DNA of 20,683 bases from CAZMUQ01 sp964569845 (lineage in GTDB: Archaea; Thermoproteota; Bathyarchaeia; Hecatellales; Hecatellaceae). The notes below the pieces were generated by a model. It made no database searches. It was not told the origin of the DNA and saw only the letters and a program-made list of their open reading frames with translations. Every line of letters begins with the position of its first letter. Position 1 is the stretch's first letter. The DNA lies in the NCBI GenBank assembly GCA_964569845.1, contig CAZMUQ010000018.1:1-20683 (forward strand). Direction: 5' to 3'. Of the stretch, positions 1 to 7,405 are shown one piece after another. Both the position numbers and the translations under genes were made by a program.

Positions 1-78
1 TGGCGCCCTGGCCGGGATTTGAACCCGGGTCGTGCGGGCGACAGCCGCACATACTAGGCCGGGCTATACTACCAGGGC
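1..78 (-). tRNA. tRNA-Asp (GTC), CCA encoded
   Basis: Read on the minus strand, the segment folds as a cloverleaf. The acceptor stem GCCCTGG pairs with CCAGGGC, followed by discriminator G and an encoded CCA (complement of 1-3). The anticodon stem TGCGG/CCGCA holds a seven-base loop CTGTCGC with anticodon GTC at 40-42. The T arm is CCGGG-TTCAAAT-CCCGG. G73 agrees with an aspartate tRNA. There is no intron. The stems are almost all G:C, in contrast to the AT-rich surroundings, as expected in a hyperthermophile. Confidence 0.97.
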
Positions 79-142
79 GCTTTTCTAGTGTAGAATATTT
101 TTGAGAGGCATTTATTTAAGTTTTTATCCTTGTTTTTGGTGT

Positions 143-1021
143 TTAGGTTGTTTTATGGTAGTATTTAAATCCGTCTCGAAGCCATGTTACTACTATTGTT
201 GCAAAAGCTTCACCTACTCTTTCTAAGGTTTTTGACTTGGATAGATATTTTTGGATTAATGTTTTTGTTAGATAGTTGATGTCATCTAACTTATCTTTGT
301 TTGCTTCAAAAAAGCTCCAAAAGTTTTCAAAAACTTTTTTTGCTTCATTTAATATGTTTTTTGCATCAGCCCCATTCCAGCATCCATAATGCCCTAAACA
401 TATACTGTTAAAGTTAATTTTGCTTAGCTTTTCCAGTGTTGAATAAAATTGCTCCTTGTTAAACCATGGTGGATTGTGGGATGGTATAAATGTTGTATCA
501 TCAATCTTGTTTCCTATGCTATCTCCAACAAAAATGTTCTTATTCCCTTTATCATATAGGGCTATATGTCCTGGTGTATGTCCAGGAGTACTAATAACTT
601 CCAGTTCCACACCACCAAGATTGATTACATCTCCTTCATCAAGAGGTATCACATTTTTTACAGGTTTAACAGGCCCCATACCAAAATCATACTCAATTTT
701 GCTTGGATCCTCTATCAAGGGTTTAGCTATCCTTGAAGCATAAACTTTAACCTCTCCCTTCATAGCATCAACTAAGGGTGCTGCTCCCTGTGTATGGTCC
801 CAATGTTCATGTGTTATAACAATATAGTCAACAGGAAATAAACCTAAATTTTTAAGTGAATTAACCACATCCTCTACAAATTGGCTTGTTCCAGCATCAA
901 TAAGAGCAATTTTATCTCCCTTTACTACATACAACGATAAAATTTGAGGAATTCCTGCTAACTTTCCATCAATAAGATAGGTATTTTCAAGAATTTTCCC
1001 TGTTTCAGGTTTATGACCCAT
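143..1021 (-). CDS. MBL-fold metallo-hydrolase
   Basis: A 292-residue metallo-beta-lactamase-fold hydrolase, probably cytoplasmic since no signal peptide or membrane segment is visible. The binuclear metal-site motifs are complete: Asp42 in LIDAGTS, THEHWDH at 70-76, His148 in STPGH, Asp167 in FVGDS and His211 in LGHYG. The fold covers glyoxalase II-like thioesterases, lactonases and other hydrolases, so the substrate is not fixed. The C-terminal 70 residues are mostly helical and may cap the active site, as in glyoxalase II-like proteins. It stands alone, ending 64 bases upstream of tRNA-Asp on the same strand. Given the acyl-CoA genes nearby, thioester hydrolysis is an attractive but unproven idea. 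The start is an ATG without a clear ribosome-binding site. Confidence 0.9.
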   Translation of the reverse strand: MGHKPETGKILENTYLIDGKLAGIPQILSLYVVKGDKIALIDAGTSQFVEDVVNSLKNLGLFPVDYIVITHEHWDHTQGAAPLVDAMKGEVKVYASRIAKPLIEDPSKIEYDFGMGPVKPVKNVIPLDEGDVINLGGVELEVISTPGHTPGHIALYDKGNKNIFVGDSIGNKIDDTTFIPSHNPPWFNKEQFYSTLEKLSKINFNSICLGHYGCWNGADAKNILNEAKKVFENFWSFFEANKDKLDDINYLTKTLIQKYLSKSKTLERVGEAFATIVVTWLRDGFKYYHKTT

Positions 1022-1167
1022 AAAACTTCGCCAACAGCTAAATTCTACCTAAAGATACTAAAAAACTATGTTTAATAAGTTTAAAGTTGATTTTTATTTT
1101 TACCTGTAAAGAGAAGGTTGATTTAAAAATGCTTGATGAATTTTTAGTAGGCTTATGTTCTAAATGT

Positions 1168-1590
1168 TTATTGGAGAAGTTCTACTAAAACTTTTCTTAC
1201 CTCTACTTTTCTTCCCTGCCTAATCATGCTAATAATTTTTCCTGTTCTGATATTTATCTTGGCGCTTCCCATCTGACTATTTTTTTCAACCATCAACTCT
1301 TTAATTATAAGTTTCAAGTATACTTTAGCTCCTCTTACCCCTAGTAAACGTCTTAAGGAAATATAAAAGCTTGCTGGATCTTCAAGCAAAATTTCAAAAG
1401 GTGGTTTTTTAGCTTCATTTCTAAGGTAGAAAATTAAGACTTCATAAAAGGCTTCACCAATATTTTTAACAGTGATTTTTCTAAAATTTTCTTCAATTCT
1501 TCTAAGGAAAAAATTATTACCAGAGTTTTTTCTTTGTTTTTGGTTTAATGTTTGATTTGTAGGTCGGTTTTGATATTGAACTATTACCAT
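1168..1590 (-). CDS. Small domain protein A1, paralogue of 20155-20535 (NitrOD5-like?)
   Basis: A 140-residue soluble protein of uncertain function. Residues about 40-100 form a conserved block with IGEAFYEVL, then KKPPFEILLEDPASFY, then LLGVRGAKVYLKLI. The same block occurs in the protein at 20155-20535 (IGETFYNVM, KKPPFKVLIENSACFY, LLGERGLKVY), so the two are clear paralogues. From memory it resembles a small archaeal output domain called NitrOD5; I could not verify this. The first 30 residues are polar and probably disordered. The ATG has a good Shine-Dalgarno AGGTGA (1597-1602, minus strand) six bases upstream. It follows the PadR gene by 31 bases and is probably co-transcribed with it, suggesting a sensory or regulatory role. 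Confidence 0.75.
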   Translation of the reverse strand: MVIVQYQNRPTNQTLNQKQRKNSGNNFFLRRIEENFRKITVKNIGEAFYEVLIFYLRNEAKKPPFEILLEDPASFYISLRRLLGVRGAKVYLKLIIKELMVEKNSQMGSAKINIRTGKIISMIRQGRKVEVRKVLVELLQ

Positions 1591-1621
1591 TTAAATTCAC
1601 CTAAAAAATTGTAGCTTAACT

Positions 1622-2017
1622 TTAATTTCCCCCTAATCTTTTTGAGAGAAGAAAAGCATCCACTGTTGTACATGTTGCCCTATAAACATCTAAAACTTCA
1701 TTTAACCACCTTATACCTTCCTCTGTAATTTCGTAAAACCTTTTTCTACACTTCTCATAACCTCTAATAAGACCAGTTTGCTCCATTTCGTAAAGGATTG
1801 GGTAGATATTTCCTGGACTTAAAAGTATGTTAAGTTTTTCATAGATTTCAGCGATAATTCCATAACCCCAAGAAGTTTTTTCAGCTAAAATTGTTGCAAT
1901 GATAATATCGATGAACGATTTAACGTATCTTTTCTTTACTTCTTTAAAACTCTTATTTAGAGTTGTTTTGACGTGAACTTTTCTTGTGTATTCTTCTTCT
2001 CTCTGAGTATAGCTCAA
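1622..2017 (-). CDS. PadR-family transcriptional regulator
   Basis: A 131-residue winged-helix DNA-binding protein. Residues about 34-110 carry the PadR pattern: a first helix (FIDIIIATILAEKTSWGYGI), the hallmark LSPGNIYPILYEMEQTGLI recognition helix and turn, and a wing ending in YEITEEGIRWL. The C-terminal helix (LDVYRATCTTVDAFLLS) is the usual dimerisation segment. The first 30 residues are charged and not part of the fold. PadR proteins were first described as repressors of phenolic-acid stress genes, which is interesting next to aryl-CoA ligases, but ligand and targets cannot be read here. The start is TTG, supported by AGAGGT at 2025-2030 (minus strand) seven bases upstream. It is the first gene of a pair with the small protein downstream. 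Confidence 0.9.
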   Translation of the reverse strand: MSYTQREEEYTRKVHVKTTLNKSFKEVKKRYVKSFIDIIIATILAEKTSWGYGIIAEIYEKLNILLSPGNIYPILYEMEQTGLIRGYEKCRKRFYEITEEGIRWLNEVLDVYRATCTTVDAFLLSKRLGGN

Positions 2018-2069
2018 ATTTTAAACCTCTACTCTAAAAAAGCCGTTAGTGAAATATTAACCCTTGTAA

Positions 2070-2086
2070 GTAGGATTGATACCTAC
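2070..2086. promoter_or_regulatory. Inverted repeat in the PadR promoter
   Basis: Arms GTAGG (2070-2074) and CCTAC (2082-2086) flank a seven-base spacer. On the minus strand a TATA-like element (TATTTAAAG, about 2090-2099) lies just upstream, so the repeat sits between the TATA box and the expected transcription start, a typical repressor position. Autoregulation by PadR is an inference. Confidence 0.35.
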
Positions 2087-2118
2087 ACACCTTTAAATAG
2101 TAGCTTTTTCCATCTGTT

Positions 2119-2394
2119 TTAAGCCTGCATAGCGAGAGCATTTTTTATTTCTCTTATTTTTTCAGCTATAATTTTACCTTTTTCAGTTATGTGATAATAG
2201 CTTTGGATTGGTACAGTTTCAGCGCTTACTTCCCTACTTACAAGTCCGCTACCTATTAGAGAGTTCAAGCTTAAGGATAGGGTGCCACGACTTTTTACAA
2301 TTTTAGCTATATCTTTATGCCTAACAGGACTATTTTCATAAATAAAATCAAGAATTCTGATTAATGGAAGGGAGAAAATTTTTTCAATTTTCAA
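2119..2394 (-). CDS. Small winged-helix DNA-binding protein
   Basis: A 91-residue protein that is almost entirely one winged-helix domain. It has a first helix (IRILDFIYENSPV), a helix-turn-helix (RHKDIAKIVKSRGTLSLSLNSLIGSGLVSREV in two parts) and a wing ending in YYHITEKGKIIAEKI. The layout is that of archaeal MarR/ArsR-like or HxlR-like regulators without a ligand domain. The start is TTG; the reading frame is closed shortly upstream and no ribosome-binding site is seen, so a leaderless or near-leaderless transcript is possible. It lies 101 bases upstream of the PadR gene on the same strand and divergent to the TrmB-like gene at 2553. The target genes are unknown. Confidence 0.8.
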   Translation of the reverse strand: MKIEKIFSLPLIRILDFIYENSPVRHKDIAKIVKSRGTLSLSLNSLIGSGLVSREVSAETVPIQSYYHITEKGKIIAEKIREIKNALAMQA

Positions 2395-2473
2395 TTTTTA
2401 CACACGTTATCAATACTTAACTTGCTAAGGCCCTTATGTAACCTTTATTCTTAAACTCTTTTTTAGTTCTGAT

Positions 2474-2493
2474 AAGCTTTCTAAACAAAGCTT
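2474..2493. promoter_or_regulatory. 20-bp perfect inverted repeat upstream of TrmB-like gene B1
   Basis: AAGCTTT (2474-2480) and AAAGCTT (2487-2493) are perfect inverted arms around a six-base spacer. The repeat abuts the TATA-like element at 2491-2499 and would overlap the BRE. It is a candidate operator, possibly for autoregulation by the TrmB-like protein at 2553. Confidence 0.45.
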
Positions 2494-2508
2494 TTATACA
2501 AGATGTAT
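2491..2508 (+). promoter_or_regulatory. TATA-like element and ATACA/TGTAT palindrome for B1
   Basis: A TATA-like CTTTTATAC (2491-2499) lies about 55 bases before the TTG start at 2553. It overlaps a short palindrome, ATACA (2496-2500) and TGTAT (2504-2508), so binding there could block assembly of the initiation complex. A related ATACAA/TTGTAT pair occurs at 20096-20115. Confidence 0.4.
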
Positions 2509-2552
2509 GCTTATAATTTGTAGACACTAACTTTCGTGTTAGGGTCTATTTT

Positions 2553-3365
2553 TTGGGCGAAGAACAAATCTCAGGGTATATTGAAAGGCTTGGCTTAACA
2601 AAAAACCAGTGTAAAGTTCTTTTAACACTCTTAAAGTTTAAGGAGCTAACTGGAGGTATGCTGGCAAAATATGCTGGTATGCATAGACCTGAAGTTTATC
2701 GTGCATTAAAACAGCTTCAACAGCTAGGTCTTATTATAGTTAAACGTACTCATCCAGTAACCTTTTCTTCTCTTCCACCTGAAAAAGCATTAAAACTTCT
2801 TTTACTTCATAGGGAAGATGAGTTTAAAAGTTTAGAAAGAGGAGTAGATGAAGTTTTATTTCAACTTAAAGGTTTTATAAATGTAGATTCTAAAATTAAA
2901 CCTGATATACAGGAAACAAGAATTCTAGTTTTATCTTCCTTAAAACAGGTTGAGAGTTTTATTGTTAAGCTTTGGACTAAAGCTAATGACGAAGTAAACG
3001 CAATGCTAGACTGGATAGAAATAAAGAGAATCCCCCAAACAAAACTTAAAGAAGTTATTGAAAGAAAAGCTAAAAATATTAGGGCTAGAATTATTGGTGA
3101 AATTAATTCTAAAAATATTCTTGAGGCAAAATGGTTTAGTAAGTTTTGTGATTTACGTTGCCTTACTAAGCTTCCAGTAAAACGGATGGTAATAGCTGAT
3201 GAAGTTGAAATGTTAATTACTATAAACATAAGTTCCGGAAAAGAGAGAACTACCTTACTAAGTGGTGGTGAATGGGTTAAAGTTACTAAAAGATTTTTTG
3301 AATATCCTTGGCTTATTTCGAAACAGTTTAGCAAAATATCTAGAAAAATTTTGTTTAGTTCTTGA
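2553..3365 (+). CDS. TrmB-like transcriptional regulator (B1)
   Basis: A 270-residue regulator with an N-terminal TrmB-type winged helix. Residues 10-60 read LGLTKNQCKVLLTLLKF, then the recognition region MHRPEVYRALKQLQQLGLI. A coiled linker (about 78-110) follows, then a C-terminal effector domain (about 120-245) with ARIIGEIN and the pattern LPVKRMVIADEVEMLI, as in TrmB proteins with a phospholipase-D-like ligand domain. It is closely related over its full length to the protein at 19172-19984, which is also 270 residues. The start is TTG with only a weak AGGG upstream. It is divergent from the small winged-helix gene and stands just before the SDR gene, so control of the acyl-CoA genes is a reasonable guess. 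The effector is unknown. Confidence 0.88.
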   Translation: MGEEQISGYIERLGLTKNQCKVLLTLLKFKELTGGMLAKYAGMHRPEVYRALKQLQQLGLIIVKRTHPVTFSSLPPEKALKLLLLHREDEFKSLERGVDEVLFQLKGFINVDSKIKPDIQETRILVLSSLKQVESFIVKLWTKANDEVNAMLDWIEIKRIPQTKLKEVIERKAKNIRARIIGEINSKNILEAKWFSKFCDLRCLTKLPVKRMVIADEVEMLITINISSGKERTTLLSGGEWVKVTKRFFEYPWLISKQFSKISRKILFSS

Positions 3366-3379
3366 CAAACTTATAGATA

Positions 3380-3391
3380 TTAGGTTAACTA
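3380..3391. promoter_or_regulatory. Half-site resembling the acyl-CoA dehydrogenase palindrome
   Basis: TTAGGTTAACTA upstream of the SDR gene matches 11 of 12 bases of the left arm of the palindrome at 10059-10084. The right arm is not conserved. It lies about 40 bases upstream of the TATA-like element at 3425-3435, a position more typical of an activator than a repressor. Confidence 0.35.
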
Positions 3392-3477
3392 TCTGAAAAA
3401 TTAATTTTTATGTTGAGAAAAATGATAAATATTTATTGCAAAATATTCTTTAAGAAAGAAGTTTAGGGTGTTTTTGT

Positions 3478-4428
3478 ATGGCTAAAATGTTGGATGGTAA
3501 AGTTGCGATTGTTACTGGTGCGGGTAGAGGTATTGGTAGGGGTGAAGCTTTACTTTTAGCTAGGTATGGCGCTAAAGTTGTTGTTAATGATCCTGGTGTA
3601 GGTTTAGATGGTAAGGGTAAAGATGTTATGGTTGTTGATAGTGTTGTTCAAGAAATTAAAAGTTTTGGTGGAGAAGCTGTAGCAAACTATGAGAGTGTTA
3701 CAGATTTTAATGGTGCTAAAAGAATTATTGACCAAGCTGTAAGCACCTACGGGAAGCTGGATATTCTTGTTAATAATGCTGGCATTCTTAGGGATAGAAT
3801 GGTTTTTAATATGAGTGAAGAAGATTGGAATATTGTAATAGATGTAAATCTTAAAGGAACCTTTAACTGTACTAGACATGCATGTGTATATTGGAGGGAG
3901 CAACATAAAGCAGGTAAACCTGTTAGTGGTAGAATAATTAGTACTACTTCTGATGCAGGTTTACTTTATAATCCAGGTCAAAGTAATTATGGTGCAGCTA
4001 AAGCTGGTGTAGCAGCTTTTACTCTTATTGTTGCTAAGGAGATGGCAAGGTATGGTGTTACAGCAAATGTTGTTGCTCCTATGGCTAGAACAAGATTAAC
4101 AACTGATGCTACACCATCTTTAGCCCCCCTCATGGGTACACCTGAAAGTATGAAAGAAAAATTTGGTTACGATATTTTAGATCCTGAAAATATAGCACCA
4201 TTAGTTGTTTACTTAGCTTCAGATGAAGCTAAGGATATTACAGGCCAGGTTTTCAGGATTGCTGGAGGCTACATATGGATTTTTGATTCATGGCATACTG
4301 TTGCAAGAATAGATAAGCATGGAAGATGGACACCCGAAGAAATTGGTGAAAGAATTAAAGAGCTTTTAAGTAAAGTTCCACCAAGACAAGAATTAGCTGG
4401 TGCAATGAAGGAAATAGGCTTAACGTAA
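3478..4428 (+). CDS. SDR-family (3R)-hydroxyacyl-CoA dehydrogenase-like oxidoreductase
   Basis: A 316-residue NAD(P)-dependent short-chain dehydrogenase. The Rossmann motif is TGAGRGIG (13-20), NNAG is at 99-102, and the catalytic set is Ser158, Tyr171 and Lys175 (YGAAK). After the normal 260-residue SDR core there is a tail of about 50 residues (FDSWHTVARIDK, then GRWTPEEIGERI). This tail and the long loop near residues 40-50 (GLDGKGKD) resemble the dehydrogenase part of MFE-2-type enzymes and their bacterial homologues, which oxidise (3R)-hydroxyacyl-CoA. That stereochemistry matches the MaoC hydratase genes in this window. The ATG has AGGGTG (3465-3470) seven bases upstream and a TATA-like element at 3425-3435. 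The exact acyl substrate is unknown. Confidence 0.9.
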   Translation: MAKMLDGKVAIVTGAGRGIGRGEALLLARYGAKVVVNDPGVGLDGKGKDVMVVDSVVQEIKSFGGEAVANYESVTDFNGAKRIIDQAVSTYGKLDILVNNAGILRDRMVFNMSEEDWNIVIDVNLKGTFNCTRHACVYWREQHKAGKPVSGRIISTTSDAGLLYNPGQSNYGAAKAGVAAFTLIVAKEMARYGVTANVVAPMARTRLTTDATPSLAPLMGTPESMKEKFGYDILDPENIAPLVVYLASDEAKDITGQVFRIAGGYIWIFDSWHTVARIDKHGRWTPEEIGERIKELLSKVPPRQELAGAMKEIGLT

Positions 4429-4444
4429 TGTAGTAAAAGCTTAG

Positions 4445-4453
4445 TTAAATATT
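4445..4453 (+). promoter_or_regulatory. TATA-like element for a leaderless phosphatase transcript
   Basis: TTAAATATT is centred about 29 bases before the ATG at 4478, and no Shine-Dalgarno is visible. The spacing fits a transcript beginning at or near the start codon. Confidence 0.4.
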
Positions 4454-4477
4454 CAAAAGAAAAACTAAAATATTTTT

Positions 4478-4957
4478 ATGGATAAAGTTTACAAAAATAT
4501 TCTTTTTATTTGTGATGCAAACACATTTCGAAGCCCTTTAGCTGAATTTCTACTCAAAAAAATGCTTTTTGATAATGGGATCTATGATGTTAAAGTTTAT
4601 TCTGCGGGAGTTGCTTCTCATGTTCGTGATGGAAGCTTAATTTCTATGGACGTTAAGCTTCTCTTAAAAGATGAAGGAGTAATTGTTGAAGATAAGCCCT
4701 TCTCAAAAGACCTTAAAAAGCATAAGGAACTTTTAGAACAATCAGACCTTATTCTTACAATGACTAAAAAACAGAAAGAAGCTGTTTTAGCTTTTAAGGA
4801 AGCTAAAGGTAAAGATGTTTATACTTTAAAAGAGTTTATTGGAGAAAAAGGGGATATTGTAGATCCGCGAAGTTTAAATGAGGAAGGCTATGTTAGATGT
4901 AAGGAGGAAATAAAAAGATGCCTACTTCTACTTTTAGATAGGTTAAAGCAAAAATAA
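4478..4957 (+). CDS. Low-molecular-weight protein-tyrosine phosphatase family protein
   Basis: A 159-residue cytoplasmic protein of the LMW-PTP/arsenate-reductase fold. The P-loop C(X)5R is present as CDANTFRS (Cys12 to Arg18, then Ser19), followed by the usual SPLAEFLLKK helix. YSAGV at 41-45 is the family strand motif, and Asp129-Pro130 (VDPRS) supplies the general acid. All catalytic residues expected of an active phosphatase are present. Extra cysteines of the thioredoxin-coupled arsenate-reductase type are not evident (Cys141 and Cys148 lie far C-terminal), so protein-tyrosine phosphatase is preferred. The neighbouring PaaK gene converges on it with a 14-base gap. A functional link to the acyl-CoA genes is not evident. 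Confidence 0.88.
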   Translation: MDKVYKNILFICDANTFRSPLAEFLLKKMLFDNGIYDVKVYSAGVASHVRDGSLISMDVKLLLKDEGVIVEDKPFSKDLKKHKELLEQSDLILTMTKKQKEAVLAFKEAKGKDVYTLKEFIGEKGDIVDPRSLNEEGYVRCKEEIKRCLLLLLDRLKQK

Positions 4958-4971
4958 AAAAGAATTTTATT

Positions 4972-6336
4972 TTACTTTTTTGTTAAGTCAACTATTCTTA
5001 CAAGTTTATGAAGTATTTTCTCAAGTTTTTCATAAGGAACCCACTCAATCTCAGCATCCACACCAAGCATATCTTTAAAACTTTTAATTATCCTACTTTT
5101 AAGCTCTTCAGGATCTTTAGTTAATGTTGGATTGTAGCTTGCTCTAAGCCTTAAAACATCCATCTGCTCAGCATACTTTATAATGTTGAATGCAGCTTCC
5201 TCTGTTTCAGGGTGTTTTTCAAAAACAGTTCTAACATCATAGGGTATTATACTTTTATCCTTAACCTTTATAACATACATAACTCTATCAAGAACCCTTA
5301 TTCTTGGATGGGTTCTACCACAACCACATTTATCTTCACTCCACCATGCAAAATCTTCAGTAGCATAACGAATCCACGGGATACTTCTCATAAAAAGATT
5401 GGTTACAACATACTCTCCTCTTGACTTACCAGGTTCATCAGGTTCTAAAGGTTCACCTGTTTTAGAGTCTATAAGCTCAACATACCAATAATCAGCCCAA
5501 ACATGTCCACCATTATGCATATAACATTCAACAGAAGAAACAAAAGGCTCACTTACACCAGAAATATCGTAAAAATCTTTTAGGTTAAACTTTTCAATAT
5601 ACCTTTTTCTTTGGTAGGGTGTTATAGCTTCCCCAGCCTGAAATAGGTACCCAACTTTCATAGCATCCTTAGGTTCCACACCCCTTTTAGCACATTCTTC
5701 AATTATATAGGGAAGGTAGTCTGCTATAAAGAAAATATGACTTGCAGGAAATTTTGTGTAAGATTCGCTGAAAAATGGTACTCCTACAACATTTCCAAAA
5801 TAGGATGAACCTGGAAATTCGGCCCCCATTATCTTACCAAATGCTTTCCCCCAAATAGTAGACCACCAATGCCAAAATGGTGAAACACCTACTGCTGCAA
5901 TACCCATATGTCTTGTTCCAGGCCTATGCTTCATCATCCATGCATATCTAATCATAGCCTCAGCGAGTTCCTCAGCTTCACTTTCAGTCATAGCTGTAAA
6001 TGTTGGTATACCTGTTGTACCTGTTGATGAATGTATTGTTTCAAGCTCCTCAAATGGAACCGTAAGCATACCTGCAAATGGGTCGCCAGTTCTTTCAGCT
6101 TCAACCCTTAAATCATCCTTCCTGAAAAATGGAATTTTACGTCTAAAATCATCTAAAGTTTTAATATCTTCAGGTTTAACACCAGCCTCATCAAACCTTC
6201 TACGATAAAAAGATGAGTTGTTATAAGCATAAATGAGAAGTTCTTTAATCTTTTTTAACTGGATTTCTTTAAGCTCTTTTAAGGGCATGGTTTCAATTTT
6301 AGGGTCCCAATACTCACTTTCAATAACTTTTAACAT
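4972..6336 (-). CDS. PaaK-type aryl/acyl-CoA ligase (AMP-forming), intact
   Basis: A 454-residue adenylate-forming ligase of the phenylacetate-CoA ligase family, expected to activate an aromatic or other carboxylic acid to its CoA thioester using ATP. The phosphate loop SSTGTTGIPT (103-112), the acyl-adenylate region YDISGVSEPF, and the cysteine-containing CGCGRTHPRI before the hinge are present. The C-terminal domain is complete and ends with HKLVRIVD, where Lys444 is the likely catalytic lysine. Length is normal for PaaK. The ATG has a strong GGGGGG Shine-Dalgarno seven bases upstream. It is the second gene of an operon, 18 bases after the truncated PaaK-like gene. Phenylacetate itself cannot be assigned as substrate; no paa oxygenase genes are present. 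Confidence 0.93.
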   Translation of the reverse strand: MLKVIESEYWDPKIETMPLKELKEIQLKKIKELLIYAYNNSSFYRRRFDEAGVKPEDIKTLDDFRRKIPFFRKDDLRVEAERTGDPFAGMLTVPFEELETIHSSTGTTGIPTFTAMTESEAEELAEAMIRYAWMMKHRPGTRHMGIAAVGVSPFWHWWSTIWGKAFGKIMGAEFPGSSYFGNVVGVPFFSESYTKFPASHIFFIADYLPYIIEECAKRGVEPKDAMKVGYLFQAGEAITPYQRKRYIEKFNLKDFYDISGVSEPFVSSVECYMHNGGHVWADYWYVELIDSKTGEPLEPDEPGKSRGEYVVTNLFMRSIPWIRYATEDFAWWSEDKCGCGRTHPRIRVLDRVMYVIKVKDKSIIPYDVRTVFEKHPETEEAAFNIIKYAEQMDVLRLRASYNPTLTKDPEELKSRIIKSFKDMLGVDAEIEWVPYEKLEKILHKLVRIVDLTKK

Positions 6337-6354
6337 TTAAAAATCCCCCCGAAC

Positions 6355-7398
6355 CTAATCTACTGGGATTATCCTTGCATGAGTTCTTCCGCATTCACAT
6401 GTTTCGATGCTAAGCTTAATATTCATATCGGTTTTAAACCTTATTAGGGGTGAACCTTCAGCCCAAAGATTTGTTATTGTAAGCTTTCCAGCTTCACCAG
6501 GATTAACAGGCTGATTATTTTCATCTAAAGCTTCCACGATAAACATATCCTCCCAGAAGTGTAAACCTTTATGGGCTTGACAATCTACAGCATAAAATTG
6601 ACTTTCAGGCACATATGCTATATTGTACACTTCGCATCCCCAAACTTCTTTTAATCTTCCTCTTGCAGCATCAGATAATCCTCTTTCCCTTGTTGTTAAA
6701 ACAATTTTTTTAATTCCACTTTCTTTTGGAGTTTTACCCTGAGCTTTAAATGCCTCATTAAGAGCTGAAAAAAGCTGTGGAAGAGCAACTACTGTTGAAG
6801 CTTTAAAAAACTTAAGATACTGTAAAGTTCTTCCAACCTCAATAGGTGTTATATAGGTAACAGTTAAAACTTTACAGTTAAGAATTCTGCTAACATCAGG
6901 CCTATAAGCAGGATGAGTTGTTGAAACCATACCTAAATGACTACCAGCTCTACCATCTATTTGAAGAATTACAACGTCTCCCTTACCTATCTCCATCATT
7001 CTCCACTGCCTAACAAATTGCTCAGTTAACACTAGAAAATCGTCTACTGTTCCAGCAATATAGATAGGTTTTTCTCCGGGAAATCCTTTAAGAACTTGAG
7101 TTAAATTTACTTGTCTTCCTTCGGTCCATACGCAACATATTCCACCATAAGGATCACCAGTTTTTTCTATGTAGTTTTCAATATCCTCTCTTACTGTTAC
7201 AGGTATTTTTTCAATATCATTTAGGGTTTTAATGTCTTCAGGTTTTAATCCTGCAGCTTTAAGTTTTTCGTTGTAAAGATTTGAGAAGTTGTAAACATAT
7301 TGTAATTGTCTTTTTAAAAGTTTAAGCTGCATATCCTTGAGTTTTTCCCTAGGCATAAGTTCAAAACGTGGATTGTAGCAAAAAACTACTTTTTCCAT
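6355..7398 (-). CDS. Truncated PaaK-like protein lacking phosphate loop and C-terminal domain
   Basis: A 347-residue homologue of the PaaK-type ligase encoded downstream. It aligns from the N terminus (FELMPREKLKDMQLKLLK) to CECGRTHARI, but the SSTGTTG phosphate loop is replaced by LKGFPGEKPI (about 103-112). The protein stops at PVD, exactly at the hinge before the C-terminal domain, so the catalytic lysine is absent. Catalysis of adenylation therefore looks impossible by the normal route. The frame is otherwise clean, and promoter (7432-7443) and GGAGG (7406-7410) are strong, which argues for a selected protein rather than decay. The ATG at 7398 is chosen over an ATG 33 bases upstream, which would lie inside the TATA box. 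It is the first gene of the operon, so it may be a structural or regulatory partner of the intact ligase (inference). Confidence 0.85.
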   Translation of the reverse strand: MEKVVFCYNPRFELMPREKLKDMQLKLLKRQLQYVYNFSNLYNEKLKAAGLKPEDIKTLNDIEKIPVTVREDIENYIEKTGDPYGGICCVWTEGRQVNLTQVLKGFPGEKPIYIAGTVDDFLVLTEQFVRQWRMMEIGKGDVVILQIDGRAGSHLGMVSTTHPAYRPDVSRILNCKVLTVTYITPIEVGRTLQYLKFFKASTVVALPQLFSALNEAFKAQGKTPKESGIKKIVLTTRERGLSDAARGRLKEVWGCEVYNIAYVPESQFYAVDCQAHKGLHFWEDMFIVEALDENNQPVNPGEAGKLTITNLWAEGSPLIRFKTDMNIKLSIETCECGRTHARIIPVD

Positions 7399-7405
7399 TT
7401 TTTTG

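Noticed and set aside
456..743. Plus-strand open frame of 95 codons
   Set aside because: It is antisense to the metallo-hydrolase gene, has no family features, and its residues mirror the codon pattern of the real gene.
2861..3334. Minus-strand open frame of 157 codons
   Set aside because: It lies wholly within the TrmB-like gene B1, which has a full recognisable domain structure; the antisense product has no motif.
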